A stretch of DNA of 64,000 bases from Podospora comata (Eukaryota; Ascomycota; Sordariomycetes; Sordariales; Podosporaceae), in the NCBI GenBank assembly GCA_017354895.1, contig CP071498.1, positions 1,860,001 to 1,924,000 of the forward strand. The letters run 5' to 3'. How positions within the stretch are numbered: position 1 is the first letter of the stretch; each line of letters starts with the position of its first letter. Shown here in pieces: positions 45,987 through 58,200 of this stretch. The notes beneath the pieces were generated by a model that made no database searches, was not told where the DNA came from, and worked only from the letters and a program-made list of their open reading frames with translations. The position numbers were made by a program, and so were the translations under genes.

Positions 45987-47233
45987 ATGGCAGCCAACGC
46001 CATGTGGGAGGTTGATCCCGAGACGAGGAGCAAGGTTCGTTTCTTACCGTCCCCCTCCCACCCCAACCACCGTTAGATGCTGATGATGGTGTACCGTAAT
46101 AGCTCGTCACGATCCAATCCGAACCCGGCAACTCCCTCTGCTGCGACTGCGGCGCCCCGTCTCCCCAATGGGCATCCCCCAAGTTTGGAATCTTTATTTG
46201 CTTGTCTTGCGCCGGAGTTCACCGCGGACTGGGTGTTCACATCTCTTTTGTGCGATCAATCAGCATGGACGCGTTCAAGCAAGCCGAAATCGAGAGGATG
46301 AGACTGGGAGGGAACGAGAACTGGAAGAAGTTCTTTGAGGAGCACGAGACAAACAAGATGATGGGGGTGAGCTGGGAGGGTGCTACGATTGCGGAACGAT
46401 ATTCAGGGGAGGTGGGTGAAGAGTGGAAGGAGAGGTTGAGCTGTAAAGTTGAGGGGAGGGAGTATGTTCCCGGGCAGAAGAAGGAGACACCGGTGGCCAA
46501 GAGCTCACCGGCGGCGGCGGCGGCACCGTTGGGAGGGAGTAGGACGGGGAGTCCAGCGAATGCTGCGCAGGGCGGGGGGAAGATCAAGGTGGATGTGGAT
46601 TACTTTGCTAAGCTGGGGGAGAGGAATGCGGGTAGGTCGGCAGATTTGCCGCCGAGTCAGGGGGGGAAGTATCAAGGGTTTGGCAGCTCGGGGACGTCGA
46701 TGCCGCAGAGGAGTAATCAGCAGCAGGCCGGGTTGCCGGGGCTGGATGATTTGCAGAAGGATCCGGTGGCGGCGTTGAGTAAGGGGTTTGGGTGGTTTAC
46801 GAGCTCGGTTGCGAAGACGGCGAAGACGGTGAATGAGGGGTTTATTCAGCCTACTGCTAAGCAGGTATGTTTTACGGTTGATATCTTGGGGTTCTAGGTG
46901 CTGATATCACGATGGCAGATTGCCGAGTCAGATTTTGCCGCGCAAGCTCGTGTTGCTGCTGCCAATGCGGCCAAGGCTGCTCAGGCTGGCACAAAGACTG
47001 CTTCTGAAGGGCTCACAAGATTTGTGGAGGGACCTTCAGGTAGTGGGTATAAGCCTGTGAGGAGCGAGAACTTTGATGAGAGCAAGAGGGCGTTCTGGGA
47101 TGATTTCGCATCGGCGGCGGACAACAGGAAGACGAGCGGGAACTCCATTGGGACTTCGGCGCTGGGTGGGAACAAGCCTTCTTCCTCCGCGCCTCCGAAA
47201 CAGAATAATAAGGACGAGTGGGAGGATTGGTAG
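45987..47233 (+). CDS. GCS1: ARF GTPase-activating protein, ArfGAP1/GCS1 type
   Basis: Stimulates GTP hydrolysis on ARF1 in COPI vesicle cycling at the Golgi. Exons 45987-46034, 46103-46864, 46919-47233 (introns 68 and 54 nt); protein 374 aa. The ArfGAP zinc finger is intact: Cys29, 32, 49, 52 (CX2CX16CX2C), with the arginine finger Arg57 in [11 protein letters not shown]. Downstream are an [20 protein letters not shown] amphipathic (ALPS-like) segment, an Ala-rich helix, and a C-terminal DEWEDW, a Trp-acidic tail typical of delta-COP binding in this family. Functionally akin to TVP15 elsewhere in the window but not adjacent. G-rich third positions in exon 2. Confidence 0.93.
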
Positions 47234-47629
47234 TTTTGAGGTCAGGGTTACATACGGGTGGTGGTTTTGATTGGAGAGCCTGTTTGGTTTTTTGTTTTCT
47301 TCGAACATTAGACGTTTGTTGCTGGGCGATATACAGTCGGTCCTTGATACCTGTCTAGCTTGGTCTTTTTTTGCTTGTTCATTCTGTTGTTTTGATGTGG
47401 TGTTGTTGCTGATGAGGTCTGGATAATGAAAGGCATGCATGTGCGTCAGGGTTAGGGGTGACACTGGAGAAGCCCCCGCCGCTTGGCCGAGGTTAAACCC
47501 GGACCCGGCACTAGCCGGGATGGACCAAGGAACCACTGAGCGTCATTGCATGCGGCGCTCAAAGCTTCCCTCTCCCTCCGTCCTGTTCGAGATCCCACGA
47601 ACCCGCCCATTGAGCCGCAAGACTTCGAC
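47234..47629. other. Intergenic, ETFB promoter
   Basis: About 400 bp without a gene; T-rich GCS1 3' flank, then the telobox-like AGGGTTAGGG at 47448. Confidence 0.45.
47448..47457 (+). promoter_or_regulatory. Telobox-like motif AGGGTTAGGG
   Basis: Ten-base match to the motif at 3164 and 8534, about 180 bp upstream of the ETFB start. Role inferred. Confidence 0.4.
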
Positions 47630-48620
47630 ATGTCAGCCTTACGGATATTGGTGCCCGTCAAGCGGGTCATTGACTATGCGGTATGTAACTTCATCCTAGC
47701 TTTGAGGCAGCTTGCGTGCAGCATGCACAGGGAGAAAGGCACATGTCAAACTGCAAGCGCGGACTTTGGGCGGGACGGAGTAAGATGGCATTTGGGCATG
47801 ACAGTTGCTAACGCACGCAACGCCTGATTGCAGGTCAAGCCCCGCGTCAACAAGGCCCAGACGGGCGTCGAGACGGCCGGCGTCAAGCACAGCATGAACC
47901 CCTTCGACGAACTCTCGGTCGAGGAAAGTGTGCGCATCCGCGAGAAGAAGCGCGCCCCGGGTGGTGTGGAGGATATCTGCGTCATCAGCGCCGGGCCGAC
48001 CAAGGCTCAGGATATCCTGCGCACTGCTATGGCTATGGGCGCCGACCGCGGCATTCACGTCGAGGTCAAGGAGGGCGAGGACCTTGAGCCGTTGAGCGTG
48101 GCTAAGCTGCTCAAGGCCGCTGTTGAGCAGCAAAAGAGCAACTTGGTTTTCTTGGGCAAGCAGAGTATTGATGACGATGCCAACCAGACGGGGCAGATGC
48201 TAGCTGGCTTGCTGGGCTGGCCTCAGGCTACGCAGGCTAGCGAGGTTACGTTTGGGGAGGGGGACACGGTGACGGTTACGAAGGAGGTGGATGGTGGTGT
48301 GGAGACTGTCAAGGCGAAGCTGCCGATGATTATCACGACGGACCTGCGGTTGAATGAGCCGAGGTATGCGAGCTTGCCGAATATCATGAAGGCGAAGAAG
48401 AAGCCTTTGGAGAAGAAGACGCTGGCGGACTTTGGGATTACGGGGGAGAAGAGGCTCAAGACGTTGAAGGTTACTGGTGAGTTTTGGATGAGTCAGGGGT
48501 TGTTGTGGAATAACTTGATTGCTAACGCTGGTTGCAGAGCCACCCCCGAGAAAGGGCGGCGGCAAGGTCGAGGATGTCGATGGTTTGATCTCCAAGCTCA
48601 AGGAGCTAGGTGCTCTCTAA
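47630..48620 (+). CDS. ETFB: Electron transfer flavoprotein beta subunit
   Basis: Mitochondrial matrix subunit that, with ETF alpha, carries electrons from acyl-CoA and other dehydrogenases to ETF-ubiquinone oxidoreductase (yeast homologue CIR1). Exons 47630-47680, 47834-48476, 48538-48620 (introns 153 and 61 nt). Protein 258 aa, the usual length. Family blocks: LRILVPVKRVIDYAVKPRV, HSMNPFDELSVEESVRIREK, the AMP-site region VFLGKQSIDDDANQTGQMLA, and the C-terminal DLRLNEPRYASLPNIMKAKK and GGKVEDVDGLISKLKELG. C-ending codons dominate the first half, G-ending the rest. Confidence 0.95.
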
Positions 48621-49443
48621 GACAATGTACACAACAATGTACTGTTAGTGTTTGCCTGCATCTAGAGTTGACAGCTTTGCAATTTTGCCTGCGTAACGAC
48701 ATCATCTTGTTACATTATCTTTGAGCATCATTGGAAATATTGACAAGCATCCAAGTCTGTGGCCATGATCGCATCATCCCGACGAAATACAGCGCCTCCT
48801 TCAATATACAGATCTTGTGATCTGCTACAACATGGTCCATTTTCGGCCATGTCATCGAGATAGGACCAGAGATAAGAGTTGTGGGATGAAAGCGGCACCA
48901 CCCCGCAATTGTGTCCCCTGTGACGTAGGTCAACTTCGTCTGTATCTTCATACTATGACAATTGACAACCCATTTTGCGAGTTTAAACTTTGGTCTGAAA
49001 GGGGTTTCGGATTTTCGGTCTGAGTCCTTTCGGCTGAAGTGATGGTGAAGACCCTGCATCTTAGAGGAATTGGCAGTCCGAAGCCGCAACAAAGCGCTGG
49101 AATGGCCCGCTAGGACAAAACAAGCCTCTGGAACAAGGCCCAGATGCCCCACCCCGTGAATCGGCTCCCGACAGTTCAGGAGCTCCGGAAGTCGCGGCGG
49201 GGTGGGAGCAGGTGGACCAATCACCATCTCGCCAATGAGACAGTCGCAAAATTCTTTGGGGACTGAAATGACAAAAAAGATGGATTTTTCTCGCTTCCCG
49301 CCTTTTTCTTCTTCTCGATTCCAACAACTCCATCGCGAATCTGATTCACCACGCCAACGCCTTGCTCTCAGCAACCGCTTCGCTTCTCTAGTCTCTTGTA
49401 GACTACTCATCCTTTTCGAATTGTCGCCCTTACAACAGTGCTG
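48621..49443. other. arg-2 upstream region
   Basis: 823 bp without a protein gene: ETFB 3' flank, then the arg-2 promoter and a CT-rich initial leader (about 49290-49440) just before the uORF start. Confidence 0.45.
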
Positions 49444-49813
49444 ATGAACGGCCGTTCGTCAGAGTTTACTTCTCAGGTACGCTCTCTCAATGAAACACAA
49501 TCCCTTACTGTGGGCAGGGGGCATGCCGTGCTGTGCTGGCCGACCCCGCTGTCACCATCGTGGACGTCCATGCTGCCCCTCCACGCAAGAGTCCCTCAGA
49601 TTCTGTTCAAGAGGCATTGGGCCGCGACAATGCCAATTGAATGCGCATTTTTTTTATTCCACCTCGAATTGCCGTGTCTGGAAGATGGAGGCTAATGCGT
49701 TTGTGTCTTAGGATTATCTCTCAGGTCCGCATCTCTCCCAGGATATGGCTTGACTCACCGCTCTGTACTGACTAGAATTCCCAGACCATCTGTGGAGAGC
49801 CCTGAACGCTTAA
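49444..49813 (+). CDS. Arginine attenuator peptide uORF of arg-2 (spliced)
   Basis: A 24-codon upstream ORF in the arg-2 leader. Family knowledge: the nascent attenuator peptide stalls the ribosome at the uORF stop when arginine is high, cutting translation of the main ORF and exposing the mRNA to decay. Here it is assembled from three exons: 49444-49476 (MNGRSSEFTSQ), 49712-49724 (DYLS plus one base) and 49785-49811 with stop at 49811-49813 (HLWRALNA). Introns are 235 and 60 nt. Residue 12 is Asp, the position whose change to Asn abolishes regulation in Neurospora, and the conserved core DYLSDHLWRALNA is fully kept. The stop lies 78 bp before the main ATG at 49892. Splicing is inferred from the exact fit to the family peptide. 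Confidence 0.93.
49751..49757. promoter_or_regulatory. TGACTCA, candidate CPC1/GCN4 site
   Basis: Exact palindromic TGACTCA inside the second uORF intron, 134 bp before the arg-2 start. It matches the cross-pathway control element of fungal amino-acid genes, but several such 7-mers are expected by chance in the window (another at about 30573). Confidence 0.3.
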
Positions 49814-49891
49814 GACTTCAAGTCCCGCGCTGCACTAGACTCTTACCCCGTTTTATTTTTTTTTATACACCAACCCACACTAGCAGTCGAC

Positions 49892-51321
49892 ATGATGTTC
49901 ACTCGCTTGGCCGCTCGTCTGCCCAAGACCACGTCGGCGTTCGCCGCCCCCAAGGTCTCTACCCGCTTCCTGTCCAAGGCTGCCGTGTCTGGAAGCAAGG
50001 GCAGATCTATGCCCGGCGTTGATCGCAGAGCCACTGCTGCGGCCTCGGGTGTCGAGGCTACCTTCACTATCAGAGTATGTCTAGTCTAGTTCCAGCATGG
50101 TCATGGTTGTGTCTTTCAGAGGCTAACCTTCTAACATAGGATGGTCCCGTGTTCCAAGGCAAGGCCTTCGGTGCCGACACCAACATCTCTGGCGAAGCTG
50201 TCTTCACCACCTCTCTCGTGGGCTACCCCGAGTCCATGACCGACCCCTCTTACCGTGGCCAGATCTTGGTCTTCACCCAGCCCCTGATCGGCAACTACGG
50301 TGTGCCCTCGAACGAGCGCGATGAGTTCGGTCTTCTCAAGTATTTCGAGTCTCCCCATATCCAGTGCGCTGGTGTGGTTGTTGCCGATGTTGCTGAGAAG
50401 TACAGCCATTGGACTGCCGTCGAGAGCTTGGGCGAGTGGTGTGCTCGCGAGGGTGTTCCCGCCATCTCTGGCGTCGACACTCGTGCTATCGTCACCTACC
50501 TCCGCGAGCAGGGTTCCTCCCTTGCCAGAATTACCATTGGTGACGAGTACGATGCCGATGAGGACGAGGGTTTTATCGACCCTGGCCAGATCAACCTTGT
50601 CAAGCGTGTGAGCACCAAGGCTCCTTTCGTCGTTGCTAACCCCAACGCCGAGTTCCACGTTGCTCTTATCGACTGCGGTGTGAAGGAGAACATTCTCCGC
50701 AGCTTGGTCAGCCGCGGTGCTTCCGTCACCGTTTTCCCCTACGACTACCCCATCCACAAGGTTGCCGACAACTTCGACGGTATCTTTATTTCCAACGGCC
50801 CCGGTGACCCGACCCATTGCCAGGAGACTGTCTACAACCTTGCCCGCCTGATGGAGACCTCCCCCGTTCCCATCATGGGTATTTGCCTTGGCCACCAGCT
50901 TTTGGCTCTTGCCGTTGGTGCCCAGACCATCAAGCTCAAGTATGGTAACCGTGCCCACAACATTCCGGCGCTCGACTTGACCACCGGTCAATGCCATATT
51001 ACCAGCCAGAACCACGGTTATGCCGTCGACACCAGCACCCTGCCCAGCGACTTCAAGGAGTACTTTGTCAACCTCAACGACGGCTCCAACGAGGGTATGA
51101 TGCACAAGACCCGCCCCATCTTTTCGACCCAGTTCCACCCCGAGGCCAAGGGTGGCCCGATGGATTCCTCGTACCTGTTCGACAAGTACCTCGAGAACGT
51201 CAAGATGTACAAGAGCAGCGCCTCGGTCTACCGTGACAACAGGCCATCTCAGCTCATGATTGACATTCTCAGCAAGGAGCGTGTCGGTGTTGAGCCCACC
51301 AAGTTGGCCAACGCTGCCTAA
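49892..51321 (+). CDS. arg-2: Arginine-specific carbamoyl-phosphate synthase, small subunit
   Basis: Mitochondrial glutamine amidotransferase subunit that supplies ammonia to the large subunit for carbamoyl phosphate in arginine synthesis. Exons 49892-50074 and 50140-51321 (65-nt intron); protein 454 aa. The N-terminus is a mitochondrial presequence rich in Arg/Ser/Ala ([12 protein letters not shown]). The CPSase small-chain N-domain ([20 protein letters not shown]) is followed by the class I amidotransferase domain with nucleophile Cys310 in GICLGHQ and His394/Glu396 in FHPEA; GVDTRA and SNGPGDP are also present. Codons are C-ending throughout, as in highly expressed genes. Expression is expected to be governed by the attenuator uORF in its leader. 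Confidence 0.96.
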
Positions 51322-52281
51322 ACTTTTCTTGGTTATTGGGTTGGTGCATGGGTTGGGTTTTGGGTTTTGGGGGTTATAAGCGTCTTTGATTTTTTTCTCT
51401 GGCGGGTTCATGGGCAACAAAAATTGTTTTTTGTTTGGTAGTGCTTTTATTGTGCCTAGCGGTATCCACGGCTGCAAGTCAGTTTTTGCATTCATTTTAC
51501 TTTTATAGTGATGCAATGTATCTTTTTTTGGATAATTCCATCTTTGTATGCTTAAGCTGAATGTGTCTGTTGTTGAACAAAAAGGGATTGCTGTTGACTG
51601 TGCCCCTGTTCCCTTTGATTCAGAACTCAAAACCGACTTTCATTACCTATTGTCTTTTTGTTATGAAGGGTGCTGTTAAAACCCATGACATTCGTTGATC
51701 ATAGGAAGACACTCAAATCTTGTCCCACACCTAATGACCTGCGAACACAGACAGAGTCTTCACATGCAAGCGGTGTTTTGAATCTGTATACCTGACCATC
51801 CCTTCGTGTCTGCATACTTTGAACATCATTGGTATCTTTCATTCCGCAGCCCTTTCCCCACCACTCAACTCAACTACAATCCATCTCTACCAGGTAACTC
51901 AAAAACAAATACAAACTTGATTGCAAAAAAACAACCAACCCATCTCCCCTGCCCTTCATCCCAACCAGAAAAAAAAGGCTTCATCCCACATATTTTCCCC
52001 TTCCCCTAGAAGACAAAAAAAAAAAAAAAAAAGATCGTAACCCAAATCCCAAAATTTTCGCTATCCCAATCCAGCCCAACCATCCCGAACGCGGGTGGGG
52101 TGGTAACAGATTGTTTATGCGAGGCATGTGCTTGTCCCCGCTGGCAGGCGCCAAACGCCATACAATAAATATCCGAACTTCAAAAACCAAAACAACAAAA
52201 CATCGCAAAGCCTCGGTAGGTATATCAACCCCCCCAAAACAAACAAACTAATGATCCTATATGTACTTATCCCCCCTTTCC
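51322..52281. other. Convergent intergenic region
   Basis: 960 bp between the arg-2 and protease-like gene 3' ends; no gene seen. T-rich arg-2 3' flank and an 18-20-base A run at about 52014-52032. Confidence 0.45.
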
Positions 52282-55258
52282 TCACCCACTCCCCTCCTCC
52301 CAACTATACCTCTTATCCGCCACCTGCGGCACATGAATCAACCCATCCCGTCCCTCTATCCGCTCCATGCTCTGCGGACTATTCGGCATGTCATTGTCAT
52401 CATCCTCCTTTTGCTCCCCCCCTCTCCCTCCCCTCGGCGGCGGCTGCGGCTGCAACAGACTTATCCTCTGAGGCACCTGTCCCAATCTCCTTCTCTGCTG
52501 CTGCTCCCCTTGTGTTGGTTGTATCGTATTTCCCCCCCTCCCCAAAATCATCTCCCCCGCCTCCTCCTCAGTAAAATTACTCCCCAACGTCTCACTACTC
52601 CCATTATTCTCAGAGCGATAATGCCCTCCCCCTAACCTCCCCGGCGGAAGCGGCAAAGGAGAAGTTGGTGACACAGGCGACACCCCTCCATCGACCGGCT
52701 GCCCGTTCGAGTCAAAAACTCTAGTAGTCGGCGTCGGTGGTTGGGGTGAACGTTGAGTAGGCAGCTCGATATGTTCCGGCAACGGTCCCAAACAGACAAT
52801 CTGGGAGTTGTTAATCGGTGTTTTTTGAAACGACGGCGGCGGTAACCTCACTGACGATGTCAGCGATGTGGGCGATACCCCATCATTCGAATCCGACCGA
52901 CTCATCGACACCGACGAAGGGGCAAACGTCTGAGCCGAGGTCGGGGAAACAGGTGAATAACTCGAGCCAGCAGGGTCCGAAGTCCTGTTGTGGTGGTGGT
53001 GGTGTTGCTGGGAAGGGGGATATAAATGCAACGGCGGCGGAGCAACCGTCATAGGAGAAGGCAAATCAAACATCCTCCCTGCCCAGTCCCCATGCGGCGT
53101 CATCGGTGACGGCAACGAATTCGGAAACGAGTCGCTATTCGCATACGTCGGCGACGACGCCGGCGAGGGCGTATCTGGCGGTCGGTAATGAGCAACTCGG
53201 CTGATGTCCTGCATGGACTTTTCTTGCTGCATCACCCCCGTCGGTACCGTCATGTGCGTTGTTGACGTGGGTGTATAAGTCGGCACCGGCCCCCTCATCT
53301 GCCTTTCCAGTTTCCGCTGAGTGAGCTCATATTCGCTCATTCCCTGGGCACTATCTACCCCAACGTCGGTCTCGTCATCCCCAAGATCATGGCTGTCCAG
53401 CTCAACCGGTTCTGGCGGTACAGGCATTTCGTACACCTGGTTTTCTCCGTCTGCCCCAACCTCGACGGGTTGGGTGCTGTTGTTGTGCACTTCGTGAATT
53501 TCTGGTTTCCTTGATCTCTTCCTCCTGATGATCAACGAAAACACCTTCTTGACTGGACTCTGTGGCTCCTCCTCTTCTGTGACGTGAGCCTCGCGTTTGT
53601 CCTCGTCTGTCTCGGAATTTTGAGAGTTTTGCTTTGACTTTTTCCGACGGCAGCAAAACCATATCAGACCCCCCAAGATACTTCCTGTTATGAAAGCGCT
53701 GAACACGATACCAACCGTCTGGCCAGTCCCCAGTCTGTTATTCGTCCCAGTCGGCGCAGGCGCGCTTGTGAATTCCGGGTACGGGCTATCCGGTGGCCTT
53801 GCGATGGCTTCAAGTGAGTAATTGCTCGAGGCCGCCTCGGGAAACGACGCCTGGTGAAGCGAGAACATGCTCTTATCGTAAGTAGTAATGATGTATGCCT
53901 CCTGCATAAACGCCCGACCAATGATATAGGTATTATTGTTGACCTCGGTAGTCGAACGCTTCAGCGGGAAATACGGGATGCTCGATTCGCCCCATTGAAT
54001 GACGTTTCTGAAAGGGTAACGTAATAACTGCGCAAACGCCGCCGACGGAATCGTGATGTTGACCACACCCGGAACATTAAACGGTTGCCCAAAGTTGTCG
54101 GTGTTGTCAAAGCTGGAAAGGGTGAAGGTGAAGGACAAAGACTCGTCGTTTTGAAAACGCGTGTACTGTTCCCCTCCGCCTGCAAAAGTGTACAACCCGA
54201 GATCCTCCCTCCATGTTAGATTGAGAGCATCAGCAAAACGGTCGCATACTTCGGTCGGCAGCCACAGGTACGGTGTGGAAGAGTCGATGAAAGCCTCGAT
54301 GGAATCATCCATATTGACCAACGTCCGACTTGTTGATGTCCAATTAGCAACCGGGGCCTTGTCCTCGTCTGTGATTTGCGCCGTCACACCACGCAGGCGA
54401 ACAAGAGGAAGTCGCGTGATCGGATCGAGGGCAAAGTTGTTGCCGTGAGGGACGAATCGAAGCCTATCGTACCCCCCCAGAACCAGAGAGGCAACTGTGC
54501 CACTGCCCTTCTTGCCATCTTGAATAGTGTTAGTACGTGTTGGTGATATCTTTTCCGCACATGACAACTTACTCTCTCGGTAGTAGGCGCCGGCGGTGTA
54601 CCCATAACTATGACTGGGAATAGCGCCATACACCTGGGCAAGCTGAGGGATAAAAGGAGTCGCGACATTGGAGCCGAACTTCCCAGGCGTGACACCAAGC
54701 CCAATAAAGCCGCTGTAATACTGCGTGTCGTTGATGGCGGCCACCAATGTGTTCTCGAGGAGCGTCGACACCGAAGTCAGCGTGTTGACGAACCCCAAGG
54801 TTTCCAACCCATAATCACCATTCCCCCCCATTCCCGTGTGGTTCATGCCCAGCTTCCAAGCCCCCAATGGCTGCCATGATTCCGACAGCGAGGAGTTGAA
54901 GACACCACCCCGAGCATTGATGCAGATTTGAACCGGATGACAGCCACCGCTAGATATCGTCCAGATTTCCGACAAGGCCGTCGATGGCGTGAGGTAGACA
55001 ATCTCGGCGGGCGAGCCTATCACAAACATAAAATTGGACCATGTGCCGTCGATACCATACCTGCCAGCAGTGTCAGCAGTGACTACCTAACGCAGAGGGG
55101 AGTCATGACACAAACCATTCTCCAGAAGGCTGGATCCAGAGAGGAGCAGCCGGTGGCTTGGTGGCAGCGGCATCGTCAGCAGTAGCAGCGAGTCGTGACG
55201 CGGACAGCAGCAGCAAGATGTCACAGATGACAGCGGTCGAACGACAGGGCAACCGCAT
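52282..55258 (-). CDS. Membrane-anchored aspartyl-protease-like protein, catalytic motifs not conserved
   Basis: Pepsin-fold (peptidase A1) ectodomain on a receptor-like frame. Exons (minus) 55116-55258, 54573-55060, 52282-54518; introns 55 and 54 nt (the second is in-frame, with TACTAAC branch). Protein 955 aa. Signal peptide: MRLPCRS then a hydrophobic core VICDILLLLLSASRLAA. The A1 domain spans about 48-440 with many N-glycosylation sequons. Where active pepsins have DTGS, this one has TPST (residues 72-75), so the first catalytic Asp is missing; the second site is D289-S-S rather than D-[ST]-G. A transmembrane span at about 478-500 (GIVFSAFITGSILGGLIWFC) is followed by RRKK and a ~450-residue cytoplasmic tail, Ser/Pro-rich, disordered. 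Probably a non-proteolytic surface sensor or binding protein; that is inference. Confidence 0.85.
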
Positions 55259-58200
55259 TGTAGCAGCACCCTACCCTGACCCGATCTGACGGCGCTGGGG
55301 AAGGGGTGCGCGCGCGGGCAACGACGGTCTGTCACGAGAGCAGCGGTCCTAGGACATTTGCGACGTCTTCTTGTTGTGCCATGGACTACAGGCCGTTGTT
55401 AGTCTTTTTTGGCAGGCCCGGGCAGGTGAGGATTGGAAGAAGGCAGTGAGTAATGGGTAAGGTAGGTGGGTGGATAGATGGATGGATAGGCTCAGCCGTC
55501 GGTAGACAAGGCAAGGCAAAGGAAGGTTTCACTCAGGGCCTGGGGTAGGGGGCCAACAAGGGGGGAGCAAGACGAGAGGGAGAGTGGAGGATAAGGGAAC
55601 ACACACCCGGTATGCGGGCGCACCGTGTCTGCGTCTCTGCGTCTCTTCTGCGTCTGGCGGGACGAATGATGAGACGGCGGGAAATAGGGAATGCCAGTCG
55701 GAAAACAAGAGGCCAGCGATCAGCACTGCAGTCAACCCGGCTATGGGGGTCCAACGTGGCCCAGGCCTGTGAGTAGGTTTGAGATAGGTGTTGACGGAGA
55801 AAGCGAGAGCGGGTGGAATTGGCAGCACTAGAATGCCCTGAGGTGGTGGTCCTCCCTTCCTTCCTTGGGTGACATTCTCACCCAGTCCATCATTCTGAAA
55901 AGTTCCGTCAGAGCAAAACGAAACCCCCCCGCCTTTCCGAAAGACGGTACACCTAGGACAGCGAAGCGACAGGGGACTGCTAAAAGCGCTGAGAATGCTT
56001 GGAATCCTCTAATCCTCTATCAACAACGCATGCACCCGTCCGTTTGTTCCTCCGAAGTCCCGCACCTAGCCCGGCACTTTTGCTGTGGGAAAGCCGTCAG
56101 TTAATTGCCCAGCGAAATGATGTCCTCAGCCATGTCTGAGAATCGCGAACCCCGGCACGTGGCTGCGACCGCCGTCAGATCTCCAGGTGGCTGATCTGAT
56201 CTCGACGACGTCCTTTTTTCACTCCTTGACAGGGTTCGTCTGATGTGCATGAAATCGTTCTTTCTGTGCCCCCGCCCTGCTCTAGAAACCTCCCCAGCCG
56301 AAGCCCCAGATCAGCCACTCACAACCGCCAGACTCGCACACCACCGGCCAGCCCGCCCAGAATCCATGATCGATATCGTCGCCGCGCCGCTCACGGAGTG
56401 TGGGGAAACAACGGGTGGAAAAACATGGCAGACCTGGAATCCCAATCTTAGCCTCACCTCGGTGGAGCTCTCCAACGAACGCTGGAGCGAGCGCGCCGTT
56501 TTTACTGACTAGCAGGCATCAGGGCACTTGATAAAATGCTCTAACATCGGACTTCAATTTCTCATCCTTTACGAAGAAGAGAGCATCGTGATACCATTCT
56601 GCAAGTCTCACACGAGAAGAACTCTGTACTCTGTACAACAGCCATTGCCACCACCACCGCCGCCGCCGCCGCCGGGATCGAGATAGGAACCTCGCTTGTG
56701 AATCTTGGGAATCGCAAGTGCCGGACAGTAGCTCGCCTTTGTTTCGGACCCTCACGATTGGGAATTCCTTACTTCAAGAGCGAAACAGGCAGCCAAGCTT
56801 GAGCTAAAAAAGCAACCGATCAACTCATGCGTTTCGAGCTAGGCCTATCTTTTATGGACGTGAGGCCTCGGTTCCCAAACTCACTCTCAAGGTTCCACTG
56901 GCGGTTATCGACGACACACCTCAACCTCCCACACGGGCTACAGCGACAAGCAATGGCTGTTATATTGGTCAAATATCGGTGGCAATGAAGCCCTCCATCC
57001 TCACGGACCTCAGTGCCGCTGTTTGGCTGGCATGAGAGAGAGGAACCGAGGATGCATCAAACACGGCAGAGGCAATCTATTTCACCACTTACAGAAGGCG
57101 AGGGGTCTCTGGCTAAATTCGATACCACCTATTTTACCGAGCCACCTCGCAACCAAACCTTTCCCTTTAGGCCACCAGAGAGTCCGGATCATCCACACCG
57201 GCCCAGTACATGACGCTTTCTGTTGATTGCTCTCTGCCCACCGCACCGGCCACCCAAGACGGCGGCAAAACAATCTCGACATTTGTTGGCGTGGTGCCGG
57301 CTCTAGAGGACGGCAAAAGCCTGCACGACCTGCCCATCGCGGACTCCGTCAGGCCTGAAGAAGCAGGTTGTCGATGAAGCCGTCACCACCTCGACCTGCG
57401 GTGCGTTTTCAGTTACTGGTGCCCAAACAGGAAGGCGTTTCGTCTTCTCTGGCGTTAAGCCATGCATGCGGCTCACCTCCGGCAGTCACTCGTCATGAAC
57501 TGCTGGTCAGAAATGCTGTCGAGCTTCGTCATTCCAGACACCAAGCTCTCACACATCCAAGAAATCTCTGAAACTCTCTCAGCTCAGCTGCTGACTTTGT
57601 TATGCATCGGTCGTTTTTCTACTCTCGCTTGCCCGTGCAGCTCATTGGCTACGAGACGGTCTGCTACCCATTGTAACGTGAGTTGCAAAGGACTGACGGG
57701 AATGGGGGAACCGTTTTACGTTTTACGCGGTATGGCATTTTTTTATGTTACTCGGTACCATGGGTCCAAACCCCCGTTAAACAAACAACCGAGATAACTG
57801 GCGGCTCGAGGCCTCAGACAGGATCCTCTCATTCCAAACACGGTCAGCATTCTGTTGAGACAACTCTGACTGGTTGTGCCCTCGCAGATTCAAGACATAT
57901 GATTGATTGTATGTAGCTCACAACCCAAAACAGACAGGGCGGGCACAAGCCTCAGCGGAGTTGCGGGAGTCTAGCAGACGCCACAATTCCTCTTGCCAGA
58001 TATCGAGATGCATATCCCGATTCCCCCTGTCGGCTGACCGGCAGCTTTTCTCGCCGTCTTCTGGCCCCGTGTGTCGAAAGGTCTGTCAATTGCCGAGCTC
58101 AGCCAAGAAAGCCAAGGAGGCCACCGTGGACCCTAGTCAGGCTTCTCCAGATGTCGATCGGCTTTGCGCACGTTATCATCCCCACCAGCTCAGCGCGACG

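Noticed and set aside
45586-46182. 198-codon minus-strand ORF at the GCS1 5' end
   Set aside because: It overlaps the GCS1 first exon and intron; translation is unstructured.
50131-51630. 499-codon ORF on the minus strand opposite arg-2
   Set aside because: It mirrors the C-rich codon bias of arg-2; its translation is Val/Gly/Asp-rich without domains, while the plus strand is a clear CPSase subunit.
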